Notes: a model not told the origin generated them from the letters alone. A DNA stretch of 64,000 nucleotides from Fenollaria timonensis (GCF_001457835.1 NZ_LN898229.1:612082-676081); one strand, 5' to 3'. Positions 17,422 through 26,270 are shown, counted from the stretch's first letter. Numbers and translations are program-made.

Positions 17422-18249
17422 ATGAAATATATGTATTTTAATTCGTCGTGCTCTTATGCGGGATTAGCAAATCTTTTGTATTCAGAAGGAATTGACACAG
17501 AAGATTTCGTAATTGCGAATGCGATTTATTTGCCATACCTCTTGGTAAAAGATGGCACATTTTACTTAGCAGGACCTATGCTGCAGTCTAAGGAGATCTT
17601 TGATATTTATCTAAATGCTCTTGGATATGAATTTATTGAAGAGAACTATGATAAAGAAGATGTTTTGAAAATATTAGAGGCAGCAGATAAAAACTATATG
17701 CTCGGCGTTAATATTGCCCCAGGCAATAAGCATGCGATAATTTTTCATGAGTACAAGGACAATAGATTTAGATTTATAAATAATAAATATGATGATAGTG
17801 ACGAGCCTGACGAATTCGTTTGGACTGCAGGGGAACTTAAGGAAAGGCTTGATGAAGTGACGCAGATTGCACATCTTGAAAAATGCGATGCTAAGGACGT
17901 TGATATGGAAGAGCCGCTATTGAAGTCTATAGAAAATCTTGGCGCGCTTAAAAAGGATATAATCAATTTTTCAAAGCACGTGATTACTAAGCAGGAACTA
18001 AGAGAGTCAATGAATACGCTGTTTAGAGCGGCTCTACTTGATTTAGTGACTATGTTTATACTTATTGAAGAGGATAAACTTATGAAGAGAACAATAAGAC
18101 TTCAAAGACAATTCATAAATCTTATTAAGAAGGGCAAAGATAGCCTTGTGCTTGAAGAAGAGATGGATGTGGATAGCTTGGTAGATGTTCTTAATGAATG
18201 GGAGAGACTTATGAAGAATAATTTGAAGGAGTATAGAGAAAGGATATAA
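17422..18249 (+). CDS. Uncharacterised protein with C39/BtrH-like cysteine peptidase fold
   Basis: A 275-residue protein. The N-terminal ~135 residues resemble papain-like C39/BtrH domains: a cysteine in SSCSYAGLANLL (Cys10), a short GVNIAPGNKHAIIFHEY strand (His104) and FRFINN (Asn120), giving a plausible Cys-His-Asn triad. The rest is helical, with a coiled-coil-like C-terminus. Such domains occur in peptide-cleaving and acyl-transfer enzymes of natural-product pathways, but there are no partner genes here to suggest which. It has an AAAGGAG ribosome binding site and a promoter inside the upstream element copy 1. The gene is bracketed by copies 1 and 2 of that element. Confidence 0.55.
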   Translation: MKYMYFNSSCSYAGLANLLYSEGIDTEDFVIANAIYLPYLLVKDGTFYLAGPMLQSKEIFDIYLNALGYEFIEENYDKEDVLKILEAADKNYMLGVNIAPGNKHAIIFHEYKDNRFRFINNKYDDSDEPDEFVWTAGELKERLDEVTQIAHLEKCDAKDVDMEEPLLKSIENLGALKKDIINFSKHVITKQELRESMNTLFRAALLDLVTMFILIEEDKLMKRTIRLQRQFINLIKKGKDSLVLEEEMDVDSLVDVLNEWERLMKNNLKEYRERI

Positions 18250-18256
18250 ATGAAGA

Positions 18257-18418
18257 TAAATAAATCCTATTTAGAATTATTGCCATAATGGCACTTTTCT
18301 GAAATAGGGATGAGTTATTCGAAAATTTCGAATAAGTCAATACTATAATCGCAGATGACTTAGTTTATCTAGGTCACTTTTTCTTTACATTTGAGGGCTT
18401 TCGTGGTATTATTGAATT
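18257..18418 (+). repeat. Terminator-promoter element, copy 2
   Basis: Homologous to copies 1 and 3. Parts in order: CCTATT...AATAGG closing arms around a TGCCA/TGGCA hairpin; a near-perfect stem at 18312-18324/18326-18338; a terminator TGACTTAG/CTAGGTCA (18356-18376) with a T-tail; a promoter TTTACA (18384-18389), 17 bases, TATTAT (18407-18412). Confidence 0.87.
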
Positions 18419-18434
18419 ATACAGAGGTGATTAT

Positions 18435-19277
18435 ATGAAGTGGAAAGAGATTCCGAAAATTGATGCACATGCTCATCTTGTTACAAAAGATTTTAGAGAA
18501 TTTTTTAAAGATGACAAGGAGAGCTGCTGGACATATTCAAATAAGAGTTATTTTAAGCAAATTGCTAAAGAATACAACGTCAAGAAATTTATCTTGCAGC
18601 CGACAAACGATACATACATGTATCAAGAAACTGTTACGAATAACAATTGGCTTGCATCACAAGTAAAGCAGTCTAATGGTTTGTTCTTAGCCTTTGCTGA
18701 CATTCAAAATAACGGTGCATATATCTTAGACGTCGCTCCAAATCATTTAGAAATTGCGATTAAAGACAATGGCCTTTCAGGTCTCAAAATTCATCCGAAC
18801 AATTTAAACATTCCATTCGACGATTTAAGGATGGTACCCGTACTTCGTAAAGCAGCTGAACTCAAAATTCCAGTTATGGTGCACTCAAATCCGACCATGG
18901 TCGGCTTTCACGACGACTGCGCTCCAGATAGAATTAACAAGATGATACAAGTCTTTCCTGACATAACTTTTATAGCCTCACATCTTGGCGGAATGAAGTG
19001 GCAAGATGCCTTAAGCGCACTTACTTACGTGGATATTTCATATATATTGCCAAAGCTATATGAAATATATGGTAGAGATATGACAGAACGTATATTAAAA
19101 GCATTCGGTGCCGATAGGCTTATCTTTGGAACTGATTTTCCGCAAGTTTATAAGACAAAGGCAGAGGATGTCTATGAAAGATACTGTAGTATTCTAGACG
19201 AAATGAATTTTTCAGATGAAGATATGGAGAAGATTGCATATAAAAACATATGCAAAATACTAAATATAGAGATTTAG
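18435..19277 (+). CDS. Metal-dependent amidohydrolase (PF04909-like)
   Basis: A 280-residue TIM-barrel hydrolase of the amidohydrolase-2 group. Metal ligands appear in order: Asp10-Ala-His12-Ala-His14 after strand 1, a Lys in SGLKIHP, His in PVMVHS, His in FIASHLGG and Asp in IFGTDFP. Relatives decarboxylate or hydrolyse small organic acids; the substrate here is unknown. It has a GAGGTGATTAT ribosome binding site and its own promoter in element copy 2, and it is followed after eight bases by a GNAT gene, so the two form an operon. Confidence 0.82.
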   Translation: MKWKEIPKIDAHAHLVTKDFREFFKDDKESCWTYSNKSYFKQIAKEYNVKKFILQPTNDTYMYQETVTNNNWLASQVKQSNGLFLAFADIQNNGAYILDVAPNHLEIAIKDNGLSGLKIHPNNLNIPFDDLRMVPVLRKAAELKIPVMVHSNPTMVGFHDDCAPDRINKMIQVFPDITFIASHLGGMKWQDALSALTYVDISYILPKLYEIYGRDMTERILKAFGADRLIFGTDFPQVYKTKAEDVYERYCSILDEMNFSDEDMEKIAYKNICKILNIEI

Positions 19278-19285
19278 GAGGACTT

Positions 19286-19807
19286 ATGAAGATAATTTAC
19301 AAAGACATTTTAATTAGAAATGCAGGTGAGACTGATGCGGCTCAGCTCGCATCTTGGTGGAATGACGGCTCTGTCATGGCTCATGCAGGCTTCCCGAATG
19401 GCGTGAACACTAATGAAGAGAAAATCAAGGAGCAGATCAAAAATTACACTGATGCTCACAGAGTTTTGATGATTGAGTACAAAGGCAAGGCCATCGGCGA
19501 GATGAACTATGAGTTTTCTGATGATGATAGATGCGAGATAGGTATAAAGATATGCGATAGCACTTATCAAGAGAAGGGGCTTGGACGAGTAATACTTACT
19601 TTGTTTATAGAAGAGCTCTTCAAAATGGGTGCGAAGACCATATTCCTAACGACAAATCTAAATAATAAAAGAGCTCAGCACGTTTACGAAAAGCTTGGCT
19701 TTAAGAAAATTCGTGTAGATTATGATTCGTGGACGAATCAACTTGGAGAGAAGCAATCTATTGTTTACTACGAATTAAAAGAAGAAGAATTAATTAGCTT
19801 TAAATAA
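19286..19807 (+). CDS. GNAT acetyltransferase, RimJ/RimL-like
   Basis: A 173-residue acetyltransferase. The N-terminal helix (DAAQLASWWNDGSVMAHAG) is typical of RimJ/RimL and aminoglycoside-acetylating relatives, the acetyl-CoA loop is YQEKGLGRVIL (about 91-101), and LTTNLNNKRAQHVYEKLGF is the late GNAT motif. The start at 19286 has AGGAGG five bases upstream and lies eight bases after the amidohydrolase stop; longer starts would overlap that gene. The substrate is not predictable. The stop codon lies inside the left end of element copy 3. Confidence 0.87.
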   Translation: MKIIYKDILIRNAGETDAAQLASWWNDGSVMAHAGFPNGVNTNEEKIKEQIKNYTDAHRVLMIEYKGKAIGEMNYEFSDDDRCEIGIKICDSTYQEKGLGRVILTLFIEELFKMGAKTIFLTTNLNNKRAQHVYEKLGFKKIRVDYDSWTNQLGEKQSIVYYELKEEELISFK

Positions 19808-19963
19808 ATCCTATTGAGAATTATTGCCATAATGGCATTTTTCTGAAATAGGAAATGAGTTATCCGAAATTTTAGGATAACTCAAAACAATAATCATAGG
19901 TGACTTAGTTAGTTCTAGGTCACTTTTTCTTTACTTTAAGTGCATTTCGTGGTATTATTTAAT
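19801..19963 (+). repeat. Terminator-promoter element, copy 3
   Basis: The best-structured copy: CCTATT...AATAGG arms, a perfect 9-bp stem GAGTTATCC/GGATAACTC (19857-19865/19875-19883), a terminator GTGACTTAG/CTAGGTCAC (19900-19923) with a T-tail, and a promoter TTTACT (19930-19935), 17 bases, TATTAT (19953-19958). It shares its first ~50 bases almost fully with copy 2. Confidence 0.88.
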
Positions 19964-19986
19964 TAAGAAAAATAAGGGGTGATTAT

Positions 19987-20715
19987 ATGAAAAAAATATT
20001 ATTAATTTTACTCGCTCTATCCATGTTTATGGTCTCGTGCGGAGGAAATAGCAAAAATGAGGCCATAGATAAGGGCATCAATGAGGCGGACGCAAATCAA
20101 GAGGCTGTTAAAGAAGCTGAAGACGATGAGGAGCCTATTGACGAGGAAAAAGAAGATAAAGAAAATAATGAAGAAGAAAAAATAGATGAAGATGCAGAAA
20201 TAGACTACGCTGTAAGTGTTGACGGCGAAGACTACGGCTACGTTGAGAATATTAACGGAAGGCTATTTAACGTATCCGGCATTAACAAGATCATGGTTCG
20301 CGCTTGGAAGAGTGGCGAATATGCTGACGACAAGGCTTTAGATCAAGTGACTGACTACTCAAAACTCGTTAACGACAACGAAATCATCTACGGTGTTTAC
20401 CCTGGAAGTATGGAGTTTTCCTTTACTTACAACGAAAGCTACAATATCAGCTACAAATTTGTAGGTGACATCGACGGCATTGATAGTTTTTCTTACAAAG
20501 AGCACGAGCCTGAAGAAGCAAAGGTCATGGGCGAGACTCTTTACTTTGACATAGACTACTTAAGCAGCATCTTTGCTTTTAAATACAAGCTTGATAAGGA
20601 AAATAAAGTCCTTGTCATCGACTCACAAGGCGACTACACTGCTAAGATGACTGAGCTTGACCCATCCAGCTACGATAGCATCGAAGCTCTACTAAAAGCA
20701 AATTTTGACAAATAG
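19987..20715 (+). CDS. Secreted lipoprotein with acidic linker, unknown function
   Basis: A 242-residue lipoprotein: signal peptide MKKILLILLALSMFMVSC with the lipobox cysteine at 18, a highly acidic Glu/Asp-rich linker (about 25-72) and a C-terminal globular domain of about 170 residues. That domain begins YAVSVDGEDYGYVENINGR and probably folds as a beta-rich stalk-like unit. It is anchored on the outer face of the membrane. It is expressed from the promoter in element copy 3 and ends at a strong terminator. I cannot name its ligand. Confidence 0.75.
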   Translation: MKKILLILLALSMFMVSCGGNSKNEAIDKGINEADANQEAVKEAEDDEEPIDEEKEDKENNEEEKIDEDAEIDYAVSVDGEDYGYVENINGRLFNVSGINKIMVRAWKSGEYADDKALDQVTDYSKLVNDNEIIYGVYPGSMEFSFTYNESYNISYKFVGDIDGIDSFSYKEHEPEEAKVMGETLYFDIDYLSSIFAFKYKLDKENKVLVIDSQGDYTAKMTELDPSSYDSIEALLKANFDK

Positions 20716-20748
20716 TTTTATAATAATATTATAGCTCTATACACTTAA

Positions 20749-20778
20749 AAAGGCTCTCAGCATATGTTGAGAGCCTTT
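20749..20778. terminator. Bidirectional terminator between convergent genes
   Basis: A perfect 11-bp stem AAAGGCTCTCA / TGAGAGCCTTT with an 8-base loop between the lipoprotein gene (+) and the AGCS symporter gene (-). A- and T-rich arms give U-tracts both ways. Confidence 0.85.
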
Positions 20779-20790
20779 CAATATACAAAA

Positions 20791-22185
20791 TTAATCCAAT
20801 TCGCCCATGTCTTTTCTACGCAAATAGTTTTTGTACGCCTTTTTTACTTGAGGCGCAAGTAAGAACAGAGCGATAAGGTTCGGGATGACCATGAAGCCGT
20901 TGAATGTGTCGGCTAAATCCCAAATGATGTCGTTACCAAATTTTGATCCAACAACGATACATATAATTACTAGCACCCTATATACGTTGATGGCTTTTTT
21001 TCCTTTGAATAGGTAGCGGATGTTCATCTCGCCAAACATGTACCAACCAACTATGGTTGTGAAGGCGAAGAACATTAGTGACACTGCTAGGAATATGGTT
21101 CCAGCCTTACCAAAAGCCGATGTAAACGCATATTGAGTGATGGCAACAGCCTTTGCACCCGACATGTGAGCGTCAGTTGCTAGAACTATAAGCGCAGTGA
21201 TTGAGCAGATAACGATAGTGTCAACAATAACGCCAGCCATCGCTACAAAACCTTGTATACAAGGGTCCTTAACCTTTGCAGTCGCGTGAGCATGAGGTGT
21301 TGAGCCCATACCAGCTTCGTTCGAGAAAAGTCCTCTCGCAACACCATTCTTAATCGCTTCTTTCATAACAGTACCAGCCATACCGCCGATAACAGCTTGA
21401 GTTGAGAAGGCTTCTCTAAATATGCCAGAGAAAACTAGTCCCAAATGATTTCTGTATATATAAAGGATAGCGCCTGAACCGATGATGTAGATAAGCGCCA
21501 TGAAAGGCACTACAAGCTCAGCCATAGTCGTAATTCTCTTAAGGCCGCCCATGATGACAAAGCCAACAAGAACCGCAAGTCCGATACCGATATAAAGCGC
21601 ATTAACATTTAGAGCGTTCGACATTGCTAGGGCTATGGAGTTCGATTGAACCATGTTGCCGACAAAGCCAAGAGCAAGGATAATTGTTATTGAGAATATT
21701 ATTGCAAGTGGCTTTGACTTAAGTCCCTTAGAAATGTAGTAAGATGGTCCGCCGACAGGCTCGCCGTCTCTTTCTTCCTTATATAGTTGAGCAAGAACCG
21801 CCTCAGCAAATATAGTTGACATGCCAAGTATACCAGAAACCCACATCCAGAAAATCGCACCCGGTCCACCAGATGCAACAGCAGTAGCAACACCGCCGAT
21901 GTTACCAGTACCAACTTGAGCGGCAATCGCCGTAGCAAGCGCTTGGAACGAGTTTACTTCGACCTCGCCATCATCTTTTTTCTCTTTTTTGTCTTTCTTT
22001 TTAAATAGTCCTCCGAAAGCGTATTTAAACATAAGACCAAGCTTAGTGATCTGCGGAAAACCTAGATATATAGTGTAGAATATACCTAAAGCTAAAAGCG
22101 CATACATCAAAAACTTTGTCCATAAAACGCTGTTAATCGCCTTGACGATGGGCTCTAGCTTAAATGCTAAATATGTATTAATCAT
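20791..22185 (-). CDS. Sodium:alanine/glycine symporter (AGCS family)
   Basis: A 464-residue transporter of the alanine/glycine:cation symporter family, with about 11 membrane helices. Hallmarks are FQALATAIAAQVGTGNIGGVATA (about 79-101, with the GTGNI sodium/substrate motif), GGPGAIFWMWV, GGPSYYI, and the late NEAGMGSTPHAHATAK block. It imports alanine or glycine with sodium. A 70-residue N-terminal portion with a lysine-rich cytoplasmic loop is normal for the family. It has a GGGGGAA ribosome binding site and its own promoter (TTTACA, 18 bases, TATAAT, complement of 22206-22235). Monocistronic. Confidence 0.92.
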   Translation of the reverse strand: MINTYLAFKLEPIVKAINSVLWTKFLMYALLALGIFYTIYLGFPQITKLGLMFKYAFGGLFKKKDKKEKKDDGEVEVNSFQALATAIAAQVGTGNIGGVATAVASGGPGAIFWMWVSGILGMSTIFAEAVLAQLYKEERDGEPVGGPSYYISKGLKSKPLAIIFSITIILALGFVGNMVQSNSIALAMSNALNVNALYIGIGLAVLVGFVIMGGLKRITTMAELVVPFMALIYIIGSGAILYIYRNHLGLVFSGIFREAFSTQAVIGGMAGTVMKEAIKNGVARGLFSNEAGMGSTPHAHATAKVKDPCIQGFVAMAGVIVDTIVICSITALIVLATDAHMSGAKAVAITQYAFTSAFGKAGTIFLAVSLMFFAFTTIVGWYMFGEMNIRYLFKGKKAINVYRVLVIICIVVGSKFGNDIIWDLADTFNGFMVIPNLIALFLLAPQVKKAYKNYLRRKDMGELD

Positions 22186-22205
22186 ATTAATTCCCCCTTT
22201 TCTTT

Positions 22206-22235
22206 ATTATAACATAGAAGTAATTATAGTGTAAA
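22206..22235 (-). promoter_or_regulatory. Promoter of the AGCS symporter gene
   Basis: On the minus strand, TTTACA (complement of 22230-22235), an 18-base spacer and TATAAT (complement of 22206-22211), about 20 bases before the start codon. Confidence 0.65.
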
Positions 22236-22523
22236 TAGCTTAAGAGATGATAAATTTTTATTAATAGCATAAGAAATTATTATACTTAACGCCTTACGTA
22301 TTAATTTTACGAATGGCGTAGCCATGATAATAGTGGGGCGCCTTTACTTAATTTGCATTAAATCAAGCCCTTTTGCTAGTTTCGAATTATTTTGTCGCTG
22401 CGGAGTGCGTTTAGCACACCTCACTCCAAAAAATTCTGTACAACGCAAAATCATCTTGATTTCTCTGCAAATTATAATTCACTTATATCGTTTTGCACGT
22501 AAATCGTTTTTTATTAATAGTAA

Positions 22524-22725
22524 GACGAGCAAATGACATATGACGTGAAATGGCATATGACGAGCACTTGTAGTCCGCCGCGCAGATGGCATATGACGGG
22601 CAAATGGCATATGACGGGCGTTTGATATGGCGAAATTGCTAAGCATAGCAAAATCACTTTCAAAAGCAAAATTACTAAAGATAGCAAAATTGCTAATCGT
22701 AGCAAAACCATTAGCAAAGTAAAAA
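22524..22725 (+). repeat. 18-bp periodic array, intergenic copy 1
   Basis: Two related blocks share an 18-base phase. The left block has units close to AAATGGCATATGACGGGC at about 22531, 22548, 22584 and 22602. The right block has units starting GCAAAA (22648, 22666, 22684, 22702). Read on the plus strand, the right block gives hexapeptides of the form A-K-x-L-x-x, the same pattern and phase as the DnaX linker repeat at 50239-50400. Confidence 0.8.
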
Positions 22726-22837
22726 AATAAGCAGAGGAGCAAGACCATAATCGTGGCAAAACAATTGTCGCAGAAAGGCCATAAGCAAAAAAAGACACAG
22801 TGCTTAGCTGTGCCTTATAAAACTATTCTACTGTATA

Positions 22838-24223
22838 TTACTTATCCTTAATCTCTAAAAGTTCTTCGCCAAGCTTGTAGATATTGCCAGCACCGACAGT
22901 TAAGATGATGTCGTTTTCCCTTAGATTGTCAAGAAGATAATTTTCGATGTCCTCGAATTTCGAGATATACATCGCATCGTAGCCATGCTCCTTCATCGAC
23001 TTGATCAGGTCCTTGGAGTGAACGACTTTCGTATCCTTTTCTCTCGCAGCGTAAATGTCTGTGATGATGGTTACATCGCTTCTCTTAAACGCTTCGGCAA
23101 AGCCTTCTAGAAGTTTTTGCGTTCTAGTGAAGGTATGTGGCTGGAAGATGGTTATGATCCTGCCTTTAGCCATCTTCTTCACGGCTTCAAGTGTCGCCAT
23201 GATCTCTGTTGGGTGATGTGCGTAGTCATCTATGATGCGCACGCTTCCGATGTAGCCCTTTGTCTCGATCCTTCTGTGAACGCCAGCGTATAGAAGGATG
23301 TACTTCTTAATATCTTGCAGTGAAGCGCCATAAGTATTCGCCATGGCGATGGCAGCAAGCGCATTATAAACGTTGTGCTTACCTAAAACGCTTAGCTTGA
23401 TCTCAGTTTTTTCATTGTTGTGAATTAAATCGAAGTTCGCGCAGCCATTGTCATCATAAGTGATGTTCTCAGCTTTATAGTCAGCGTCTGAGTCGATGCC
23501 GAAGCTGATGGTTTTGGCTTTAACGTCTTTGATGGCCTCAATGACGTGCTCGTCGTCTTTATTGTATAGAACGTAGCCAGTTGATGGCACGTCGTCAGCG
23601 TACTTTTTGAATGTGGCGATGATGTCTTCGATGTTTTTATAAAAGTCTAAGTGGTCTTCGTCGATGTTTAGTATCATGGCCATGGTAGGATTGTATTTTA
23701 AGATGTTTGCCTTGTACTCGCAGGCTTCGCTGACAATGATGTTTCCTTTACCTATCCTGATATTGCCGCCAATTTCATCAAGTTCGCCACCTAAAAGTAT
23801 GGTTGGATCCATTTGCGTATGTGTTGTGATTGAAGCAATCATCGATGTTGTAGTAGTTTTGCCGTGTGTGCCTGAAACGCAAACTGAGTTAGGGAAGAGC
23901 TTCATCACTTCGCCTAAGAAGCTTGCTCTGTCATAGATCTCAAGGCCAAGCTCTTTTGCTCTTAAAAGCTCTGGATTGTCTGGGCGTATCGCGTCAGTGT
24001 AAACAACTACCTTTGATGACTCTACGTTTTTTGCTTCGTGCTTGTTGTATACAACGGCACCCATCTTCTTAAGTCTTTCTATGATTTGTGATTCACCTGT
24101 GTCAGTTCCTTTAACTTTGCAGCCCTCCGAGATAAGCAGCTCGGCAAGTCCACTCATGCCTATTCCGCCTATGCCTATGAAAAATATATTATCAATATTG
24201 TGTTTTTTCAAAAAAAATCCCAT
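22838..24223 (-). CDS. murC: UDP-N-acetylmuramate--L-alanine ligase
   Basis: A 461-residue Mur ligase that adds L-alanine to UDP-MurNAc, the first peptide step of peptidoglycan synthesis in the cytoplasm. It has the N-terminal UDP-binding loop GIGGIGMSGLA (17-27), ATP loop GTHGKTTTT (118-126), central NIDEDHLDFY (carbamylated-lysine region and metal ligands) and the C-terminal DYAHHPTEI signature that marks MurC. The ATG at 24223 is chosen because AGGAGG lies four bases upstream; a longer start adds 14 residues without support. It is divergent from spoVG. Confidence 0.96.
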   Translation of the reverse strand: MGFFLKKHNIDNIFFIGIGGIGMSGLAELLISEGCKVKGTDTGESQIIERLKKMGAVVYNKHEAKNVESSKVVVYTDAIRPDNPELLRAKELGLEIYDRASFLGEVMKLFPNSVCVSGTHGKTTTTSMIASITTHTQMDPTILLGGELDEIGGNIRIGKGNIIVSEACEYKANILKYNPTMAMILNIDEDHLDFYKNIEDIIATFKKYADDVPSTGYVLYNKDDEHVIEAIKDVKAKTISFGIDSDADYKAENITYDDNGCANFDLIHNNEKTEIKLSVLGKHNVYNALAAIAMANTYGASLQDIKKYILLYAGVHRRIETKGYIGSVRIIDDYAHHPTEIMATLEAVKKMAKGRIITIFQPHTFTRTQKLLEGFAEAFKRSDVTIITDIYAAREKDTKVVHSKDLIKSMKEHGYDAMYISKFEDIENYLLDNLRENDIILTVGAGNIYKLGEELLEIKDK

Positions 24224-24379
24224 TTTTCCTCCTAAATATATAAAAAGTACTTGAAAATAATTCAACTCTTTAGTATAATATATATATAAGCTATTTTATA
24301 ATTTCGCTTATATAACTATCATAATATATATTATGATAAAAATCAAGCAAATTTTAGCTGAATTAGGAGGATGGAGAAA

Positions 24380-24688
24380 ATGACAATCACAGACGTAAGA
24401 GTAAGACTAGTTGACAAGGAAGGTTTAAACTTAAAGGCAACAGCTTCAGTTACTTTTGATAACGCTTTTGTTGTTCACGACATCAAGGTTATCGAAGGAA
24501 GAGAAGGTTTATTCATTGCAATGCCTTCAAGAAAGGTACCTAATGGTACTTACAGAGACGTAGCCCACCCAATCAACACAGAAGCAAGAGCTGACATCGA
24601 AGAAAAAGTTTACAAAGCTTACGAAGCAGCTGTTGAAGACGCAAAAAACGAAGCTGATGAAGAAATACTAGTAATGGAAGAAAAGTAG
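24380..24688 (+). CDS. spoVG: SpoVG family septation/RNA-binding regulator
   Basis: A 102-residue SpoVG protein: [34 protein letters not shown] (shown in parts by family alignment) followed by [19 protein letters not shown], the conserved nucleic-acid-binding helix-strand region. SpoVG binds DNA and RNA and tunes cell-envelope and division genes in Gram-positives that do not sporulate. The start at 24380 fits AGGAGG (24365-24370) with a nine-base spacer; the ATG directly after the RBS (24371) is too close. The long A/T-rich leader contains a TATAAT-like -10. Confidence 0.93.
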   Translation: MTITDVRVRLVDKEGLNLKATASVTFDNAFVVHDIKVIEGREGLFIAMPSRKVPNGTYRDVAHPINTEARADIEEKVYKAYEAAVEDAKNEADEEILVMEEK

Positions 24689-24715
24689 TAATTTTTAATT
24701 AGTTATTAGAAATAT

Positions 24716-24740
24716 GAGCCTCTAGCCAGGCTCTTTTTTC
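24716..24740 (+). terminator. Rho-independent terminator of spoVG
   Basis: A stem GAGCCT / AGGCTC with a 6-base loop followed by six Ts and C. Confidence 0.85.
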
Positions 24741-24809
24741 TTTGCAAAAAAATATATATATAAATATATATATAATAGAATATCTTTTCAATTCGTAAGG
24801 CGAAATGTC

Positions 24810-24838
24810 TTGACAAGTCATCTCGTAAATGATAAAAT
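24810..24838 (+). promoter_or_regulatory. Promoter of the MATE transporter gene
   Basis: TTGACA (24810-24815), a 17-base spacer, TAAAAT (24833-24838), 25 bases before the start codon. Confidence 0.8.
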
Positions 24839-24862
24839 TATTGAATTGAAAGGATGAGTTAT

Positions 24863-26230
24863 ATGAAAAATTTACGTGAAATGTTTCAGGATAAAAAGTT
24901 TTTAAAATTAGTATATAGCCTTGCAGTGCCAGTCGCACTTCAAAATCTACTCGCAAGTGTACTTAATACACTGGATACGACTATGATATCGTCACTAGGG
25001 GACTATGCGATATCGGCAGTTGGTCTTGCAAACCAAATCTTCTTCTTTATGACAATTATCTGCTTCGGTATAGCGACAGGTACTTCAGTTATGATTGCTC
25101 AATACAATGGCAAGGAAGACTACGAAGGCGTGAGAAAATCACATGGTATGGCTTTGATGCTATCCTTGATCGTGGCAAGTATATTCACAATACTGGCGCT
25201 AGCTATACCAGAACAGCTGATGAGAATCTTTACAGATGACGCAAACGTAATACCTTACGGCGTTACATACCTTAGAGTAGTTTCCTTCTCATATATACTT
25301 ACAGCAGTGAACTTCATTTATTCAGTATCGATGAGAAGCATAGGTAATGCAAAGACGCCTCTAGTTGCATCGACATTTGCCTTCTTCGGAAACGCCTTCT
25401 TTAACTACGTATTCATCTTTGGTAAACTTGGCTTTCCTGCTATGGGCGTAGCGGGTGGCGCTCTAGGTACTATTTTAGCTCGTATACTTGAATTTATCGT
25501 TTTATATATAACACTTAAAAAGCACAGAAGTCCACTAAAAGGCAAGATTAAGGATTTCATTACATTTGACAGCCATTTCAAAAAACTTTATCTAAAGACA
25601 GCGGGCCCAGTGATTTTGAACGAAACATTCTGGTCCTTAGGACAAATAGTTTACCAAATAGCTTACGCAAAGCTAGGAACAAGGAGCGTTACAGCCTTGC
25701 AGATAGGTATGACAGTGCAAAACATCTTCTTCGTTCTAGCTAGAGGCTTAGCCGGCGCTTGTACAGTTATAGTCGGTAACTCCATCGGCGCGGGCGACGA
25801 GGAGCAGGCGTATAGATACGGAACGTGGCTACTAGAGCTCTCAGCCTTGACAGGACTTGTACTCGGTGCTTTGATGATCATATTTAGAGAGTCTTTCTTC
25901 GTCATCTTCCCGAACATAACGCCAGAATCAAAAGCCATAGCTGCAGATTTATTCATCACCATGGGTATTGCGCTCTTCGTTAAGACACATAACTCGACCC
26001 TTATAGTCGGCATATTTAGAGGCGGTGGAGACACAAGATACTCCATGGCTCTTGAGATGAGCTGCGTTTGGCTCATAGGAGTGCCACTAGCCTTCCTTGG
26101 CGCAGTAGTATTAAAATTACCGCTTCACTACGTGTACTTGATGGCGTGCGGCGAAGAATTTGCCAAGGCAGCCATAGGACTACCTAGAGTAATTTCGAAG
26201 AAGTGGATTAAGAACATAACAAATGAATAG
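24863..26230 (+). CDS. MATE family multidrug/metabolite efflux transporter
   Basis: A 455-residue membrane transporter with 12 predicted helices and an internal duplication typical of MATE proteins. Conserved parts are LAVPVALQNLLASVLNTLDT (helix 1), GLANQIFFF, GIATGTSVMIAQYNGKEDYE and the second-half counterpart GLAGACTVIVGNSIGAGDEEQA. It exports cationic drugs or metabolites using sodium or proton gradients; the substrate is unknown. The ATG at 24863 has AAAGGA eight bases upstream; an earlier in-frame ATG at 24854 overlaps that site. It is flanked by its own promoter and terminator. Confidence 0.92.
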   Translation: MKNLREMFQDKKFLKLVYSLAVPVALQNLLASVLNTLDTTMISSLGDYAISAVGLANQIFFFMTIICFGIATGTSVMIAQYNGKEDYEGVRKSHGMALMLSLIVASIFTILALAIPEQLMRIFTDDANVIPYGVTYLRVVSFSYILTAVNFIYSVSMRSIGNAKTPLVASTFAFFGNAFFNYVFIFGKLGFPAMGVAGGALGTILARILEFIVLYITLKKHRSPLKGKIKDFITFDSHFKKLYLKTAGPVILNETFWSLGQIVYQIAYAKLGTRSVTALQIGMTVQNIFFVLARGLAGACTVIVGNSIGAGDEEQAYRYGTWLLELSALTGLVLGALMIIFRESFFVIFPNITPESKAIAADLFITMGIALFVKTHNSTLIVGIFRGGGDTRYSMALEMSCVWLIGVPLAFLGAVVLKLPLHYVYLMACGEEFAKAAIGLPRVISKKWIKNITNE

Positions 26231-26242
26231 ATGAGATGTGTA

Positions 26243-26267
26243 AGAGCAGTGTGAGCTGCTCTTTTTT
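26243..26267 (+). terminator. Rho-independent terminator
   Basis: A stem AGAGCAG / CTGCTCT with a 6-base loop, then TTTTT, 12 bases after the MATE gene stop. Confidence 0.85.
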
Positions 26268-26270
26268 AAT

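Larger units (their letters stand above)
22186..22837. other. 652-bp non-coding region with an 18-bp periodic array
   Basis: It holds the AGCS promoter at the left, then sequence without a convincing gene, then a repeat array (22524-22725). Two overlapping minus-strand frames (to about 22800) are open only because the array has a period divisible by three; they have no ribosome binding site and consist of repeated hydrophobic hexapeptides. A short hairpin or terminator for murC would be expected near 22790-22837, but only a weak one was seen. Confidence 0.6.

Noticed and set aside
22479-22798. Two overlapping minus-strand open frames with hexapeptide repeats
   Set aside because: They are open only because the 18-bp array lacks stops in those frames; no start signal, and the two frames overlap each other fully.
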